From Sphagnum compactum (lineage: Eukaryota; Bryophyta; Sphagnopsida; Sphagnales): a stretch of 64,000 nt of DNA. The position numbers and the translations under genes are program-made. The stretch lies in NCBI GenBank assembly GCA_965153455.1, contig OZ234502.1:1591267-1655266 (forward strand), given 5' to 3'. The stretch's first letter is position 1. Each line of letters begins with the position of its first letter. The notes beneath the pieces are model-generated. The model made no database searches, was not told the DNA's origin, and worked only from the letters and a program-made list of their open reading frames with translations. Shown here in pieces: positions 45,641 to 57,469 of the stretch.

Positions 45641-47820
45641 TGCTAGCTTGTAGCTCACTATGGTAAGCTCTGTGAACACCTTCTTCCAAGTTTGAAACTC
45701 TGGACAGTTCAAGCTATAGGTTGCTTGGATAGTTAAGGCTATAGTTTGCTTGTGATGTTGCAAGATGCAACCGTGAATACTTTGAGTTGGGCTTCAAGGG
45801 TGAAGCATTTTTAGAGCAATGCAAATGAAGGAGGTTTTCAACATTTGAAAGTTTTTTGTTCTTGGGGTACATTTTTATTTGTTCGATTCATGTTTTTTCT
45901 TTTGCATTTTCACTTTTTCTTTACCTTTTTTTCAAGTCTCAGCAACTAAATTTTTCTTTTGGAGATGTTTATAGGAATTACGACAAAACTTGTTGCCATT
46001 TGGGTGGTTTTTTATTTGAGAACTACCAGGAGTGTCGAACTATTTCTATTTCTTTTTCTCTTTCATTTGTTCATAAAGGCAAGATATGAAATGGTAACCT
46101 AAGCACCTTTGATTATGCTTTCTCACCAACTTGAATTTCTTCTTTTGCTTGGTTGCTTGTTTGTTGGAACTACTTGAATCACGCCCTTATTTTTTAAGCA
46201 TTTGAGGACCAACATTTCTAAACTAAAATTTCAAATCACCTAAACTCAAAAAATTTATTTTTCTTTTGGTGTTTTAGGGTTTGAAGATGATCCATGGTGC
46301 TTAATTTTGAAGATGATTTGTTTCTTGGTTTTTTGGTGTTTGTATCAGAGAGTACAACAAGACGGCTTGTGGCTACATGGGTAAGTGGATGAACTTCTAG
46401 TTGCAAAAGGTCAGTGAAGTAACTTAATGAATTATGTGTGGAGGTTAAATGGGAAACTCCAATTGTTTTTGTTGCTGATGGCAAGCATTAATGAATTGTT
46501 TGCCATATCTAAAATTATTCTCAAGTTAAAATTACCAATAGTTGTATTTCAATTATCATATAACTGTTCACTAGAAAAGGCCCACCACTTGGTGACATTC
46601 AATGTTTTAGAGGTCTTCTTTTCAATAGAGATGTTCAAACTCTATTGCACTATGCTACAAAAAAGCCTATCAAAGATTAGCTTAAAGGTTTAGTCTTCAA
46701 ATTTTAAAGGACTAGTTGCAAGCCAATTGCTTCTATCATTATACAATTTTTGCATTCTACTTACATTACATTTCTTTTGTTTGAAGGTTATTCATAAAAG
46801 TTTTGACCTTCCTTGCGTTTCATTTGCATCATATCAGTGCAATTAACATATTATTTATTCTTATTTGTGACAATTTAGATCAAGAAGTTTAACAACTTAT
46901 GGACATGTAATTGATGGACTTCTATTCAACACAAAGGTGGGGATGAACACGTAAGCATTGTTGACTCTTTAAGTTGCTAACTCTAAGGGCAACATTCAAT
47001 TTACTTTAAGCGAAAAAAATCTTTCACATTTTTCTTTCTAGCACTTGTACTAATTGTCTGCAATTTTACCATATGCATGATTGAAGTGATACCAATTTGC
47101 AAGTGGTTTGTAATACCTAGATCACAAGAATTTGGTGTTTTTGTTTTCCCTTATATACTCTAGTATGTTTCAAGCCTACAATATTTTTGTACATAATTAT
47201 TTTCTAGCTTCTGCTGAACATCCATTTTTGAATTCCCATAACCTCGTTTAATTGATGTTTGAAAGGCATTAACTATGTCATGGTATGTAGCCCAAGGGAC
47301 CTATCGATACAACACAAAGATATTTTCAATATTCCATCACCATAGTTCTCACATTGGGCATAACTTGAGGTACATTTTTTCATCAGTATTTTAGTTTTTC
47401 ACTAGAGGGTACAGAGAGGTTAACGAATTGTGATTTTTTCCAAAACATACATATCAAAATATGTCATGCTGTAAGGATGGGTGTCCTATAGCATTTGAGC
47501 CACAAGTACATTGCTACAATAAACAAAAGTTATGTAGTAATAGGGTGGGCCCTGTGAGGCGACTTTCCGTCCCTCTACTCCCGGTTCTACAAGGCGACTA
47601 TGCTTGGAAGCACAAAAGCTATTGGTGAAGGAAAGATGCAAGTGTGATTCTATATGTTAAATTGCGTTTGTAGTTGAAATTAAGTTCTCCTATGCATCAT
47701 TCACGATTAGGATTGATAGATATATTTTTTCCAAGCTCACACGCTACACATTCTAGGACTTTATATCAAATTGTCATTCATTTAAACCAATGTTTAAAGA
47801 CTCAACACCATGTCTAACAT
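45641..47820. other. No gene recognised
   Basis: A few short ORFs (45,856-46,089; 46,427-46,693) lack motifs. Between 45,570 and 45,740 the phrases GTGAAGTCTA and TAGCTTGC/AGTTTGCT recur in a loose duplication. Confidence 0.4.
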
Positions 47821-47821
47821 A

Positions 47822-48360
47822 GCTGCAAACCATCAGTCACTTAAAACATCATTTCTAACACATACATTATTCAAATCCATCTTGCTTTAGCTCATTAGAA
47901 AGCTAACTACAAGGCGCACCTTCCTACCAAATCTCAAGATCTGCAACTAAACCAGTGAGGAGTTATACCACCAAACCCGAGAGGGTTTTGCGAAGGCAGT
48001 TGTTCAACTTGACTGCAGACCTCTAGTCACTCAGAATATTGTTTCTAACACATACGGCATCCAAATCCGGCTCGCCTTAGCTCATTGAAAAGCTAACTAT
48101 AAGGCGCACCTTCCTATTAAATCTCAAGATCTGCAGCTAAACCAGTGAGGATTTATACCATCAAACCCGAGAGGGTTTTACGAAGGCAGTTGTTCAACTT
48201 GACTGCAGACCTCTATTCACTCAGATTATTGTTTCTAACACATACGGTATCAAAATCCGGCTTGCCTTAGCTCATTGAAAAGCTAACTACAAGGCGCACC
48301 TTCTTACCAAATCTCAAGATCTACGGCTAAACCAACAAGAAGTTATGCTATGAAACCCGA
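47822..48360. repeat. Three tandem copies of a 190-bp unit
   Basis: TTTCTAACACATAC occurs at 47,852, 48,042 and 48,232, exactly 190 bp apart. Each unit continues through AGCTCATTGAAAAGCTAACT, CAAGGCGCACCTTC, ATCTCAAGATCT and AAACCCGAGAGGG. Units 2 and 3 are very similar; unit 1 is more diverged. The array lies upstream of module copy 3 and shares the AAAGCTAA core with DNA upstream of copies 1 and 2. Confidence 0.9.
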
Positions 48361-48628
48361 GGGGGTTTGTGAGCTTTCTCTAAAGTTCCAATCTTCCAAC
48401 ACTATCACTACCTACCCCCATTCCTTCAAAACTATTACAAGATTTTCGTTCTACTTCCCTTCCTTCTCCCCTCTCCTAAGACTAACCATTCTTTTCCTCT
48501 TCATGAAGCTTGTGGAAACAAGTATTCAAGATTGAATGAAAATTATCTCCGAGGCAAAGAGAGAGACCCCAATCATCCGAGTCCGCCTTTTAAAGAGAAG
48601 GAAAAGGGAGGTGAAGGTAGATTCAAAG

Positions 48629-48700
48629 CTTGGTGGCCAATGGAGGGTTCCATGCTTGGTGGCCAATGGAAGGTTCCATGTTTGGTGGCCAATGGAAGGT
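48629..48700. repeat. 26-bp tandem repeat with CCAAT words
   Basis: TTGGTGGCCAATGG starts at 48,630, 48,656 and 48,682, each followed by AGGGTTCCATG or AAGGT. Each unit contains one CCAAT word, about 150-215 bp upstream of the TATA box at 48,845. Confidence 0.85.
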
Positions 48701-48844
48701 AAACGAGAAACACCTTTTCACCTCTTCCATTTTCCCCCCAACAAACTTTACTTAAACCTTCAATTTTTTTTCCGTCGACCTCACGGTTTTACTTTACCAT
48801 GGCCTTAAGCCGTTACTCACGCCTTCCTTTCCTTTTCTTCGATC

Positions 48845-48850
48845 TATAAA
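48845..48850 (+). promoter_or_regulatory. TATA box of module copy 3
   Basis: GATCTATAAATTGCG in relatively GC-rich DNA, 95 bp before the ATG at 48,945 and downstream of three CCAAT words. Spacing leaves room for a leader of about 60-70 bases. Confidence 0.6.
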
Positions 48851-48944
48851 TTGCGACTATGCACCTCAATGTATCAAGTCCTTCGCACCTTCATTGTTGA
48901 TTTGATTTAGTTGAAGATCTGACCTTTTTCCTCTCCTTGAAATT

Positions 48945-49366
48945 ATGGCGTCGCGGACGGTCACATCTTACGGGCCGCAAGCTGCACAAGCGAATGAAGA
49001 ATCGCCTCTGGATTCATCTCTAGATCTTACCCTGACACAACATCCTCGTGACGAAGAACCCGAAGCTCGAGAAGTGCGTGCTCGTCTTGAAGTTGAACCC
49101 CCTCGAACCTGGTACTATCGTATCTCTCCGAACTCTCGCACCTTGGTGATCTTGCTGCAAGTCGACCTCGCTTCTAGTGATGAACCCGAGACCGTTTGTG
49201 AAGGTTGTTACGAAACTGAAGATACTTCTATCTTCGCATGGTCTTCGGTCCAAGCGTTGGACACTATCGTTGGTTGCGCGGTCCGATTCGTCGCCTGTCT
49301 CCTAATAGCAAGGCGGACTACCTAGTTCGCACCATCCGACGCATCCTAGATTTCTTGCAGCTGTGA
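48945..49366 (+). pseudogene. GHYRWL-module ORF, copy 3 (best preserved)
   Basis: From ATG the frame reads MASRTVTSYGPQAAQANEES, LDLTLTQHPRDEEPEAREVR, PPRTWYYRISPNSRTLVILL, QVDLASSDEPETV, ETEDTSIFAW. A frameshift near 49,240 moves to GHYRWLRGPIRRLSPNSKAD, YLVRTIRRILDFLQL and TGA at 49,364-49,366. Only one lesion is seen, so this is the youngest of the three copies. It is GC-richer than its surroundings and has a recognisable promoter. The product (~140 residues) has an acidic start, a YYRISP segment and a basic C-terminal helix; its function is unknown. Gene A (right copy) follows about 900 bp downstream on the same strand, so this ORF may be its first exon or an independent element. Confidence 0.65.
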
Positions 49367-50265
49367 ACTATTAGTATGGCATAGCCCAGAATTTTAAATG
49401 TACTTGCAGCTCCTTGCTGAACTTAACCTTATTCTAAATAAATGTTTAAGTTATCATTAGATTCCTGTTGCCATTGGCACACTATCATACTATCTGTTTA
49501 ATCGTTGAGTTGCCTCGAATTAACCTTATGTTCAATGGCTTGAAGATTGTTCTATCTCTATTAGACCTTTCATTAACACCCCCTTCAATTGCTTCGAGAA
49601 TTTCTAACATGCTTGCTACTCCCTAAATACCATAACCAAACTAATGTTGTGTTGAACACCGTTAGTTTTGGTGTCTTCTTCTACCCCCAACCCTCTAGAG
49701 ATTTCTCACCCCTAATTACGCAACAGAGTTTCTAAAACTATGGTTATAAGCCTTCGTTGAAGAAAAGAAGTAATCCAACTTCTTAATCACCAATAACGCA
49801 TTTCAGAAAAGAAAACAAACCCCCTATGCACCCAGGGCATTCATCACTCCCAATGAAGTCGCTAAAAGCCCTTAATAACCTTACCCCACTCAAATAACCC
49901 TGATGTAATTCTAAAAAATTGAGACTACCGCACATGGTTGTGTCGGTATGGCTCACAGGCCCAAGTAGCTTACCTGTTAATTCTTGCAAGAATTGGATAT
50001 TCAACATAACTTTGTCTTTTTAGGTTATTTTGAGAGGCACTTATGGTTTAAGTAGGTGTTAATGTTAAGGACTTAGGATAATGATCTTGTTTTTTTTAAA
50101 TAATATTTGTCCCAGTAACTAGAATCCAAATTTTGATTGTTGTTTTGGGTTATTTGAATAGATAGCAACACCATGAGGAAAATGCCAAAACTTGTGTGAT
50201 TTTCAAGATCTAGCAAGGAGACTATAGCAAGTGAAGATAAAATTGAAAACACTTGCTTAATCAAA
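49367..50265. other. Non-coding spacer or intron
   Basis: No coding is recognised between module copy 3 and the first gene A block. A minus-strand frame at 50,073-50,411 is the shadow of coding on the plus strand at its left end and otherwise unsupported. Confidence 0.4.
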
Positions 50266-51324
50266 GTTAGCCCATGAATTGAGGAGATTGATTCCACTAT
50301 CAACCAGCTCCTAAAGAATCCTCCCCCTAATGCTTGTCCTTTCAATGATTTTAGGGATGTGCACATGTTGCTACATGAAGGTATTAACCCCCATAGGTTA
50401 AGGATTGGCAAGGATGTGCTAGAAAGTGAGATGGTTTAGGTGTTTGGCCATGCTAGAAGAAAAAGCGGGTATTCCACGATGACAAGGTTTTGGATAGGAT
50501 TAGAAAGTTATACCCCGTGGTGTATGGCAAACCTACTGTGCCAAAATTTAAACTACTAGGGAAGGAATTCGCAAAGGGCATTGTGGCAAAGGTGGTGAAA
50601 GGGATATCAATTAGTTGGGCCAATTTTAGCCATGAGACCAACACTAATCAACGAGGGAAATGGCAATCAAAGTTAGATACTTTGATTACAAAGAAGGCAT
50701 CATTATTGGGCACAGATGTGGTCTAGGGCAAAAAGGAATTAATAGTGGTTGACATTGTGAAGGTGGAGAAGGATGTCAAATCAAAAAGTGAGTTGAAACC
50801 TACAAGCGTTGGGAAGGTTAGAGAGATTAGCCCTTGGATACATAAAGAGAAAATGGAAGTGGTTGGCTTGTTGTATGTTGTTTGGAATGAGATGAGGTTG
50901 CTAAATTAAAACTTGATAGTGTGAACAAGGACAAAGAACGTCTTTGTACTAAGATGGAACATGTCAAGGTTGTGCATGAATCAATGACCTCCATGGTGGA
51001 AGAAGAGGAGAAGAAACTTAATGTTTTACGACAATCAAGTGCAATGGATGGTGGGGATTCTAGTTTACAATTGGTGACACTTGATTTTTTAAAAAGATGG
51101 TTAGCAAGCAAGATAAGACCATTGCTAATTTGATGGTTCAACAAAAGGAACACTAGAAGACCTTGAGAACAATAGAAAGGAAATTGGGGTTTCTACGTAT
51201 CCAATTTCATGCTTTAACATGACAATTGTTGAATCTCAAGAAAGGTCATGAGGGCCTATCAACTCATCCCCACCCTATCTGCTATGTGGAAGTTATGGAT
51301 AAATGCAAATATGAACTTAATGTG

Positions 51325-51545
51325 ACGATGTGTGTCATATGCAATTGCCCATTTCCTTTATTTGACATCATTGTCTATAGTTGTCAACATTTATATCACC
51401 CATGGTGTGTTGCCATCTAGTTCAGGACTACTAGTAGTTGCAAAGATGAAAAATGTACAAGTGTTCGTCATCCAAAATGGTTGAAGAGCTTTGGGTTTGC
51501 ATCACCAACTACCAAACTAGAAGAGAGGGCAATTGACATGGATTG
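51325..51545 (+). other. RING-like zinc domain of gene A (right copy)
   Basis: CVICNCPFPLFDIIVYSC, then QHLYHPWCVAI, a stop, FRTTSSCKDEKCTSVRHPKW and LKSFGFA. Cysteine and histidine positions (CxxC, CxH, HPWC, CxxxxC, H) are all kept, unlike the left copy. The pattern fits a RING/PHD-like cross-brace; function (ubiquitin ligase, DNA or protein binding) cannot be told from sequence alone. Confidence 0.55.
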
Positions 51546-51937
51546 TGAAATGGTGTGAAGGATGGCCATTGCCTAAAGAAAAACTGTTGTGCAATCAATA
51601 CACCCTTCATCAGTAATGTACCTTCTTCAATACACCTTATGTTTGTGTTTTACTCTCTTCCTTTACAACCTTTTGTTTATTGCTAAGTTAGGCCCAAAGC
51701 AATGTTTGGACTTGAATGTAATACCCCAGTGTAAACAAAATGCTACATTCAATGTAGTCATGACACACATAAGTAGCTGTCATTATACCCTTTTTATTAC
51801 CTTTTCTACTTTTGAACATTATACCATCACATTGGTACCTCTAATTTCCAGTGTACAATATGCCCAATACACTTCAAGTGCAAAATGATTGTTGTTGTAA
51901 TGAAGGTTTAGTCAACTTCATATTACTAATAACTTTT

Positions 51938-52232
51938 GTAAACTTCCACTCACTTGTAGTATGCTTTGTTCATTCTGTTGTATGTGGTATATATCTAGAT
52001 AATAGTTAGAATACTTATGTATTATAGTTCCAAATATTTGAAGTATACACTGTTCATTATACTCTATGTAATACATATTTGAATATAGTAAATAAAGTAC
52101 TTCAATATGTAGTTCCAAGTATTTGAAGTATGCAAAGTTATTTATATTGTATGTATTATACATTTGTATAGTAAATATAATACTTCTACATTATAGTTCC
52201 TAATATTTGAAGTATACAAATACCCATTATGT
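51938..52232. repeat. ~85-bp tandem repeat inside the gene A intron
   Basis: TAGTTCC followed by WATATTTGAAGTATRCA occurs at 52,025, 52,110 and 52,194 (85 and 84 bp apart), with a diverged earlier unit at about 51,940. AT-rich and non-coding. Confidence 0.75.
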
Positions 52233-52894
52233 TGCATGCAGTGTATACCAAATGTACTTGAGTGTGCTTTTAAGACCTATCTATTGTACACATTGGTTAT
52301 AGAGTTTATATTGTAAAGTCTAATTTATGTTAAATGTTTGTATTGTACTGTTTGTTATATTGTAGTATATACTTAATGTTCTATAGACTACCTAGGCCAC
52401 CAAGTAAGGTGTAAGCTAGTGAATGCATCTTTTTCTATTGGTCTTACATTATAGTATGCAATTTAATTGATGTATGGTTTTTGTCTTTGTGTCATGCAGG
52501 ATCATCATAGAATGCCTTCCATGAGCCATCATTTGCTTATACAAATTTTAGCGCTAATGAATCGAGCCAAGCATGTGCACTAATAAATCAAATTCTAACA
52601 ACTCCACCAAAAATCTGTGAGAGGGTACTAGTTGATGGAGCCCCCAAGGGAATTGGGCAGACCACCCCTCAAATGCAACCCCCCCCAAACTACGAACCCC
52701 CCCTAGATTGCCCACTCCTAAGTCACAGATGGCACCTACTCCAGAAGAAAAGGCAAAAACCCAAAAGACAATTACTACTTCAAAGCCCCCTTTGCACCAT
52801 AATCTTTTGGGTAAATTAAATCCCACCAAAGTCATCATCCCTGAGTCCCAAATGGCATGTATTTTGCAAGAAGAGGTGATGGCCAAGATGACAA

Positions 52895-53265
52895 TTAGTC
52901 CCTCAAAATCCCCTCTACAATAGAATTTAATGGGTAAGTTAGAGCCCACCAAAGAGGAGGTGTAGATGGCTAGCCCTTCTAGATCCAGTAGATTGAAATG
53001 GTCAAACCATGTACAAACTACATCTGACACTTCTGTGGATGTGAACGGTAAGGTAGAACCCACCAAAGAAAGCATTCCCATTAGCAGCCCTTCTATGTCT
53101 AGTAAATTGAGACGGTCAGCCTAGGCACAAGCTACATCTGTAACTTCTGTAGACCATGTGAAGGGTACCTTAGAACCACTAAATCAAATATCCCCACATG
53201 CATCCCTTCAAAATCCATTAAATTAAGACAGTCAATCCAGGTACAAGCTAAATCTGCCACTTCCA
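52895..53265 (+). repeat. 38-residue (114-116-bp) coding repeats in gene A
   Basis: CCCTTCTAGATCCAGTAGAT (52,975), CCCTTCTATGTCTAGTAAAT (53,089) and CCCTTCAAAATCCATTAAAT (53,205) start successive units. They translate to SRSSRLKWSNHVQTTSDTSV, SMSSKLRRSA...ATSVTSVD and a third KSIKLRQS, with GKVEPTKE between. A shortened unit precedes them (52,901). Ser/Thr-rich with basic SSRLKRS motifs. Confidence 0.75.
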
Positions 53266-54758
53266 CATATGGTTCTTCTGAATCTAAATCTTGTGATCAA
53301 TTAGGTGATTCTAAGGCTGAAGGTACTGACCTTGGGAGTGATGATATAGATGAGGATTCTTCTAATTGCAATCAGTTATTGGGAGTTGCTATGGGGGCAC
53401 CAAGGACTAAGGACACAATTCAAAATGTTTAGGATCGTGTGCTTCAAGATAAAGGTGGGTCTAAGGGGTCACATGGACATGACTTTGGTGGAATTTCAAT
53501 GGGTGGCAAGGGGTCTAAGGGCCTTGACAAAGAGGTGACAAAGTTGCATAAGGGAGTTGGAAGGTCTGAAAAGAAGTCTAAACAATTTCAAAAGGAGGGA
53601 AAGGGGCCTTTGAAAGATGTCAACATGGTGGAGAGCTCTGATAAGGCCGAAAAAGTTTTAGATATGGACGTAGAAGAAAAGGAATCTATTGAGGAGGGTA
53701 AATCAGGCTCAAAGTTGTTGGTTCGGAAACAAGCTAGAAAGGGCGTAGCTCATGAAACGATGCAAAAGTTTGAGGAGGGGGTCTATATTAGAGGGAAATC
53801 TTTAGATAAGAAACGGAAACAAGCAACTTGGCCACATATCAAAGGAGGGCCTGTGGATGAAATTGGGATGGTTCAAGCAAAGAAGTCAGCAAAACTAAAC
53901 CACCTTGTCACAACACCTAAGGTAAAAATAAAGGTACAAGACTTTTGGAGATATATCTAGGGCTCTTGGATACTAGAGCTCTAGGACAGTTATATGAGGA
54001 TGATAGATAGCTCTGTAGAAATAGTTGGTGAAATCTTATGTCACCATCTCAATTGGTGTGAATGTGCAGGGGGCTTACATACATTGATGCCCACCTTCAG
54101 ATGCACCTATTTTGTTTACTTGTTATGTACTTCTTAATTTTGGAATATATTGTCAGTATTTTCCATTCACACATGTCCAAAATTTTTAGAAGGGTCAAAT
54201 TATACTCGTTTTGGAACTAAGTTCACCCCATACCAACTTTTGACCAGTATGATTCTTGGTCTAGTGTGTTTTTATTCCAAACATGACAATACATGTTTTC
54301 TATTTTTCACAAATGTAAAATGTGGATTTCCATGGTTTGTTTGTTGTCATTTGTTTAGGCATTCATTATAGGAAGCTCAAAAACCTTGTTGTTAATTGTA
54401 GCACCAACATGTGGTAAAGGCCCCAACACTTGGAAACTCTAGGATTGGCCTTGATCCCAACGACAAGAGCCAAGGATTAGAGTCTATGCTAGTTACAATT
54501 GAATGGCATTTAGTTGAGCTGCATGTACCCACCTATTTTCATGACATTTCTGCTAATATCAACCATGTATCTACTCCCACCCTAGCTAAGTACTCTACAA
54601 ATCAAGATGATGGACCGTGTCTTAGTTGTGGCAAAGATTCCCTTGCTTTCCCTCCAGGTTATGCATGTGCCAAATAAGGAGGTGGGGGTTTTGCCTACGG
54701 TAAGAAAGGACTTCTGAAGAAGGTGGATATTGACCAGGTGATTGTACCACATCTGTAA

Positions 54759-57465
54759 TCTGCAACTTTTACTCATCTATTGTATTGTGTGTGCAAAAAG
54801 TCATATGTTGACATAATCGACATTCTGAACCACAGTTATACTTCTTATTGAATAGTGTGGATTATTGTGCAATATATAAGGTCAAATGTGCTTGTCACCT
54901 ACTGCATTTTAAGGTTTGTTTTCGCAAAGGAGGTGTGGCAGAGTGTGTTGGCCATGAGCTTCGACCCTTCATCAAGGAGTGCTACAATTGTTGTTGCACA
55001 ATTGATTGTGGAAACCATGTAGTCCAGCAAGGAATGCACCATAGGCTATAGGTACTATACTGGAATCCTTTTATTTGCAAATTAGATTAAGGGAGAATGC
55101 ACCACCAAATGGATTAAGAAAAACACTAGCATTTATCACTCAACATTACTCAATAAATTTGACATTAAGATAACTCATGCACAAAAGTTTTGTTTCTTCA
55201 AAATCTGAATGCAATATTGTTTGGATGATTACATTAGCTAAGATGGCAACACATTCTCTTGTTTTGTTGAGTCTTATTTAGAAGCGAAAGGAGTAACCAC
55301 TTTGAGTGTAGCATGGATAGGGGGTTTCATGGTGGAGTTGAACAAGGTTGAGCTGTGCTTTGTTCCCCCTTTCTTTTTTGTTTCAATGGTGTAGATGGTT
55401 TGAAATAACATAATTGCCTGGAAGTATTCAAGTATATTACATATTACATGTATATTTTTGTTGTTTCTATGTGCAACTTACAAGATGAGTGTTACACTCT
55501 TTGTTGCAATGGGTACGTAAGACATCAACTCTCATAGGTTATGATTGCAACCATCATGATGTACTTTTGTTGTGGAGATTTGTCTGTAATAGACATTTGT
55601 TCCCTTCATGTCTCTTGAATGTTAGGAAATGCAACAAATTTTGTATGATACAGATTTTGTATAATGGTGTGCTCAAAACTGTCAGGAGTCGTTGAAGTAA
55701 GTGGTAGTCATGGCAATTTGTCACTGCTATCTGTGATGACAATGAAGGCATGATGCTTTGTGAGTGATTCTAACAAGGTTATGGTTGCAACTGTTGTCAT
55801 TTTACCTTCACATTCTTGATGTCAAGATTTCTCTAGAATCTCATAGATATGCTTCTTCCATGAGTCACTTGTTTTATCATTGTTCTATTGCAAACAACTA
55901 GAGTAAACAACATTAAGCTTGATACACAATGTTATCATGAATTTTAAAAGGTGGACCTTCTTCCTTTGGCTTCTCAGTCTAGAATGCAGATAACATATTT
56001 GTTGACTTCAATGTACATGTAAGATATATTTAGTCTAATAGGTGCTTGTATTCCAACCCACAAGAATGGTGGATTTTCTCGTTGATGTTTGGAGCAAGAA
56101 GGTCTCTATTAATAGGTCCTTGAACCCACACTTTTTTGGTGAGTTCTTGATAGTATTTAATGTTGTACTTCATGCTAGCATTTTAAAAACCGAATCCGTG
56201 GTCAGAATGAAAGGGGCTAGTTAGATTTGCCAAAAGATGGGGATCCTTGTGAACTTCCAACTTCCTCCCCTGGTGTCTAGTGTTCAAAGGTGGACACTTT
56301 GAGAGCTTACATTAGTGCGTTGTGAAAGGGATATTTCATGGGATGGCCCATAGAATGACACTATACCATTCTTTGTTCACCACTATGGTTTATAGCACTA
56401 CAATCCACCACAATTAATAGTCAATTCTGTTGAATGTGGTAGTGAAGACGAATGAGGTTGCAACCGGCACAATCATTCCAATCAATGAACTGCCACTTGG
56501 AGAAAAAATTCTGTTGTCAACAACACATTTACACATACAATTTTGATTTGTCCTTGTTCCATGAAAGCATAGATAATAGATTTGTTAAAGCCCAGATTTT
56601 ATGTTTTTGAGTTCTCCACCATTTCAAACAATTCTAGTGATCTCTTGAATTGATCTTGGGAAGTATAGTCATGTGCATTATTACTAGTTGTACCAAAATG
56701 TGGAAGACACATTGCATGGAAGTGTATACAAGTATTCAACTTCATACACATCCTTTCAAGATAGAATGTTAGCCAATATCTTTTTTGTCTTGTCCTAACA
56801 CACTAAATGGATTCCCAAAATATTTTGATTAAAACTCTATACAAATTATGGTACTCTTTATCACCCATTATCAATGCAAAGCTTCCTTGGAGGTTCCAAA
56901 TAATAGATTTTTGTAGAGGTTCTATTCTTCACATAAACATACAACATTGACTTCCATTCTTAATATTCCCAGACACACATGATGTCCATAGAACCACATC
57001 ATGCAACAATTTTTCAAACACACCTGCTAGTGCCCAAGAACCCAAAACATATGATTTTTAATTCAACTACAACACTCTTGTGCTAAGATGACCATGTTGT
57101 AAATAAATAAGGACATTATATTTGAAAATGAAGGTCCAATGTTGCCAACAAATAAGGACATTAAATTTGAAATTTTGATAGTCCACATGCCTATCACTAC
57201 AAGGTTTGATACACATTGGTATAAATTGGTGTTTAACCTACACCATCTTCATAATGTAAGTACAAGATCCATGTAGGAATTTCTTACAAAGCAAAAAAGA
57301 TTTATGTTACCTGCTTATAGCCGCTAAATTTTCCACTGAAGTCCATTGAAGTTTCAATCATGGCTGAAGTAGAGAATAAATTTCAAGTATTTACCAACTA
57401 GGAAGCAACATCAAGCCTAGATTTGATCACTTGTAAGGCCTCATTTGCAATTTGGTAAACTAGTT
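54759..57465. other. Spacer between converging genes A and B (right copy)
   Basis: Only weak coding traces. At 54,848-55,051 a Cys-rich frame (ELRPFIKECYNCCCTIDC) could be a last gene A exon. At about 55,707-55,800 a frame reads ICDDNEGMMLCE, then after stops GYGCNCCH, which recalls a PHD finger; a similar GYDCNHHD phrase lies 240 bp upstream. Neither is convincing. Confidence 0.35.
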
Positions 57466-57469
57466 CATC

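Larger units (their letters stand above)
50266..54758 (+). pseudogene. Gene A, right copy: coiled-coil / RING-like / repeat-tail transposon protein
   Basis: Coding blocks in order: 50,266-50,438 (STINQLLKNPPPNACPFNDF; LHEGINPHRLRIGKDVL), 50,490-50,726 (LLGKEFAKGIVAKVVKGISI, SWANFSHETN), 50,890-51,230 (charged coiled coil, VNKDKERLCTKMEHVKVVHE), and 51,226-51,545 (RING-like domain). An intron-like gap follows, then an exon from about 52,500 after a clear 3' splice tract (TTTGTCTTTGTGTCATGCAG) to 53,958 with 38-residue repeats and a Lys-rich end. A last block covers 54,411-54,758 (LESMLVTIEWHLVELHVPTY; CLSCGKDSLAFPPGYAC). Stops and shifts throughout make it a pseudogene. The WANF-coiled coil-zinc order matches the left copy. 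It converges on gene B (57.47 kb). Confidence 0.55.

Noticed and set aside
47822-48360. 190-bp repeats as a CRISPR array
   Set aside because: Whole units repeat without unique spacers; they are ordinary tandem duplications in eukaryotic DNA.
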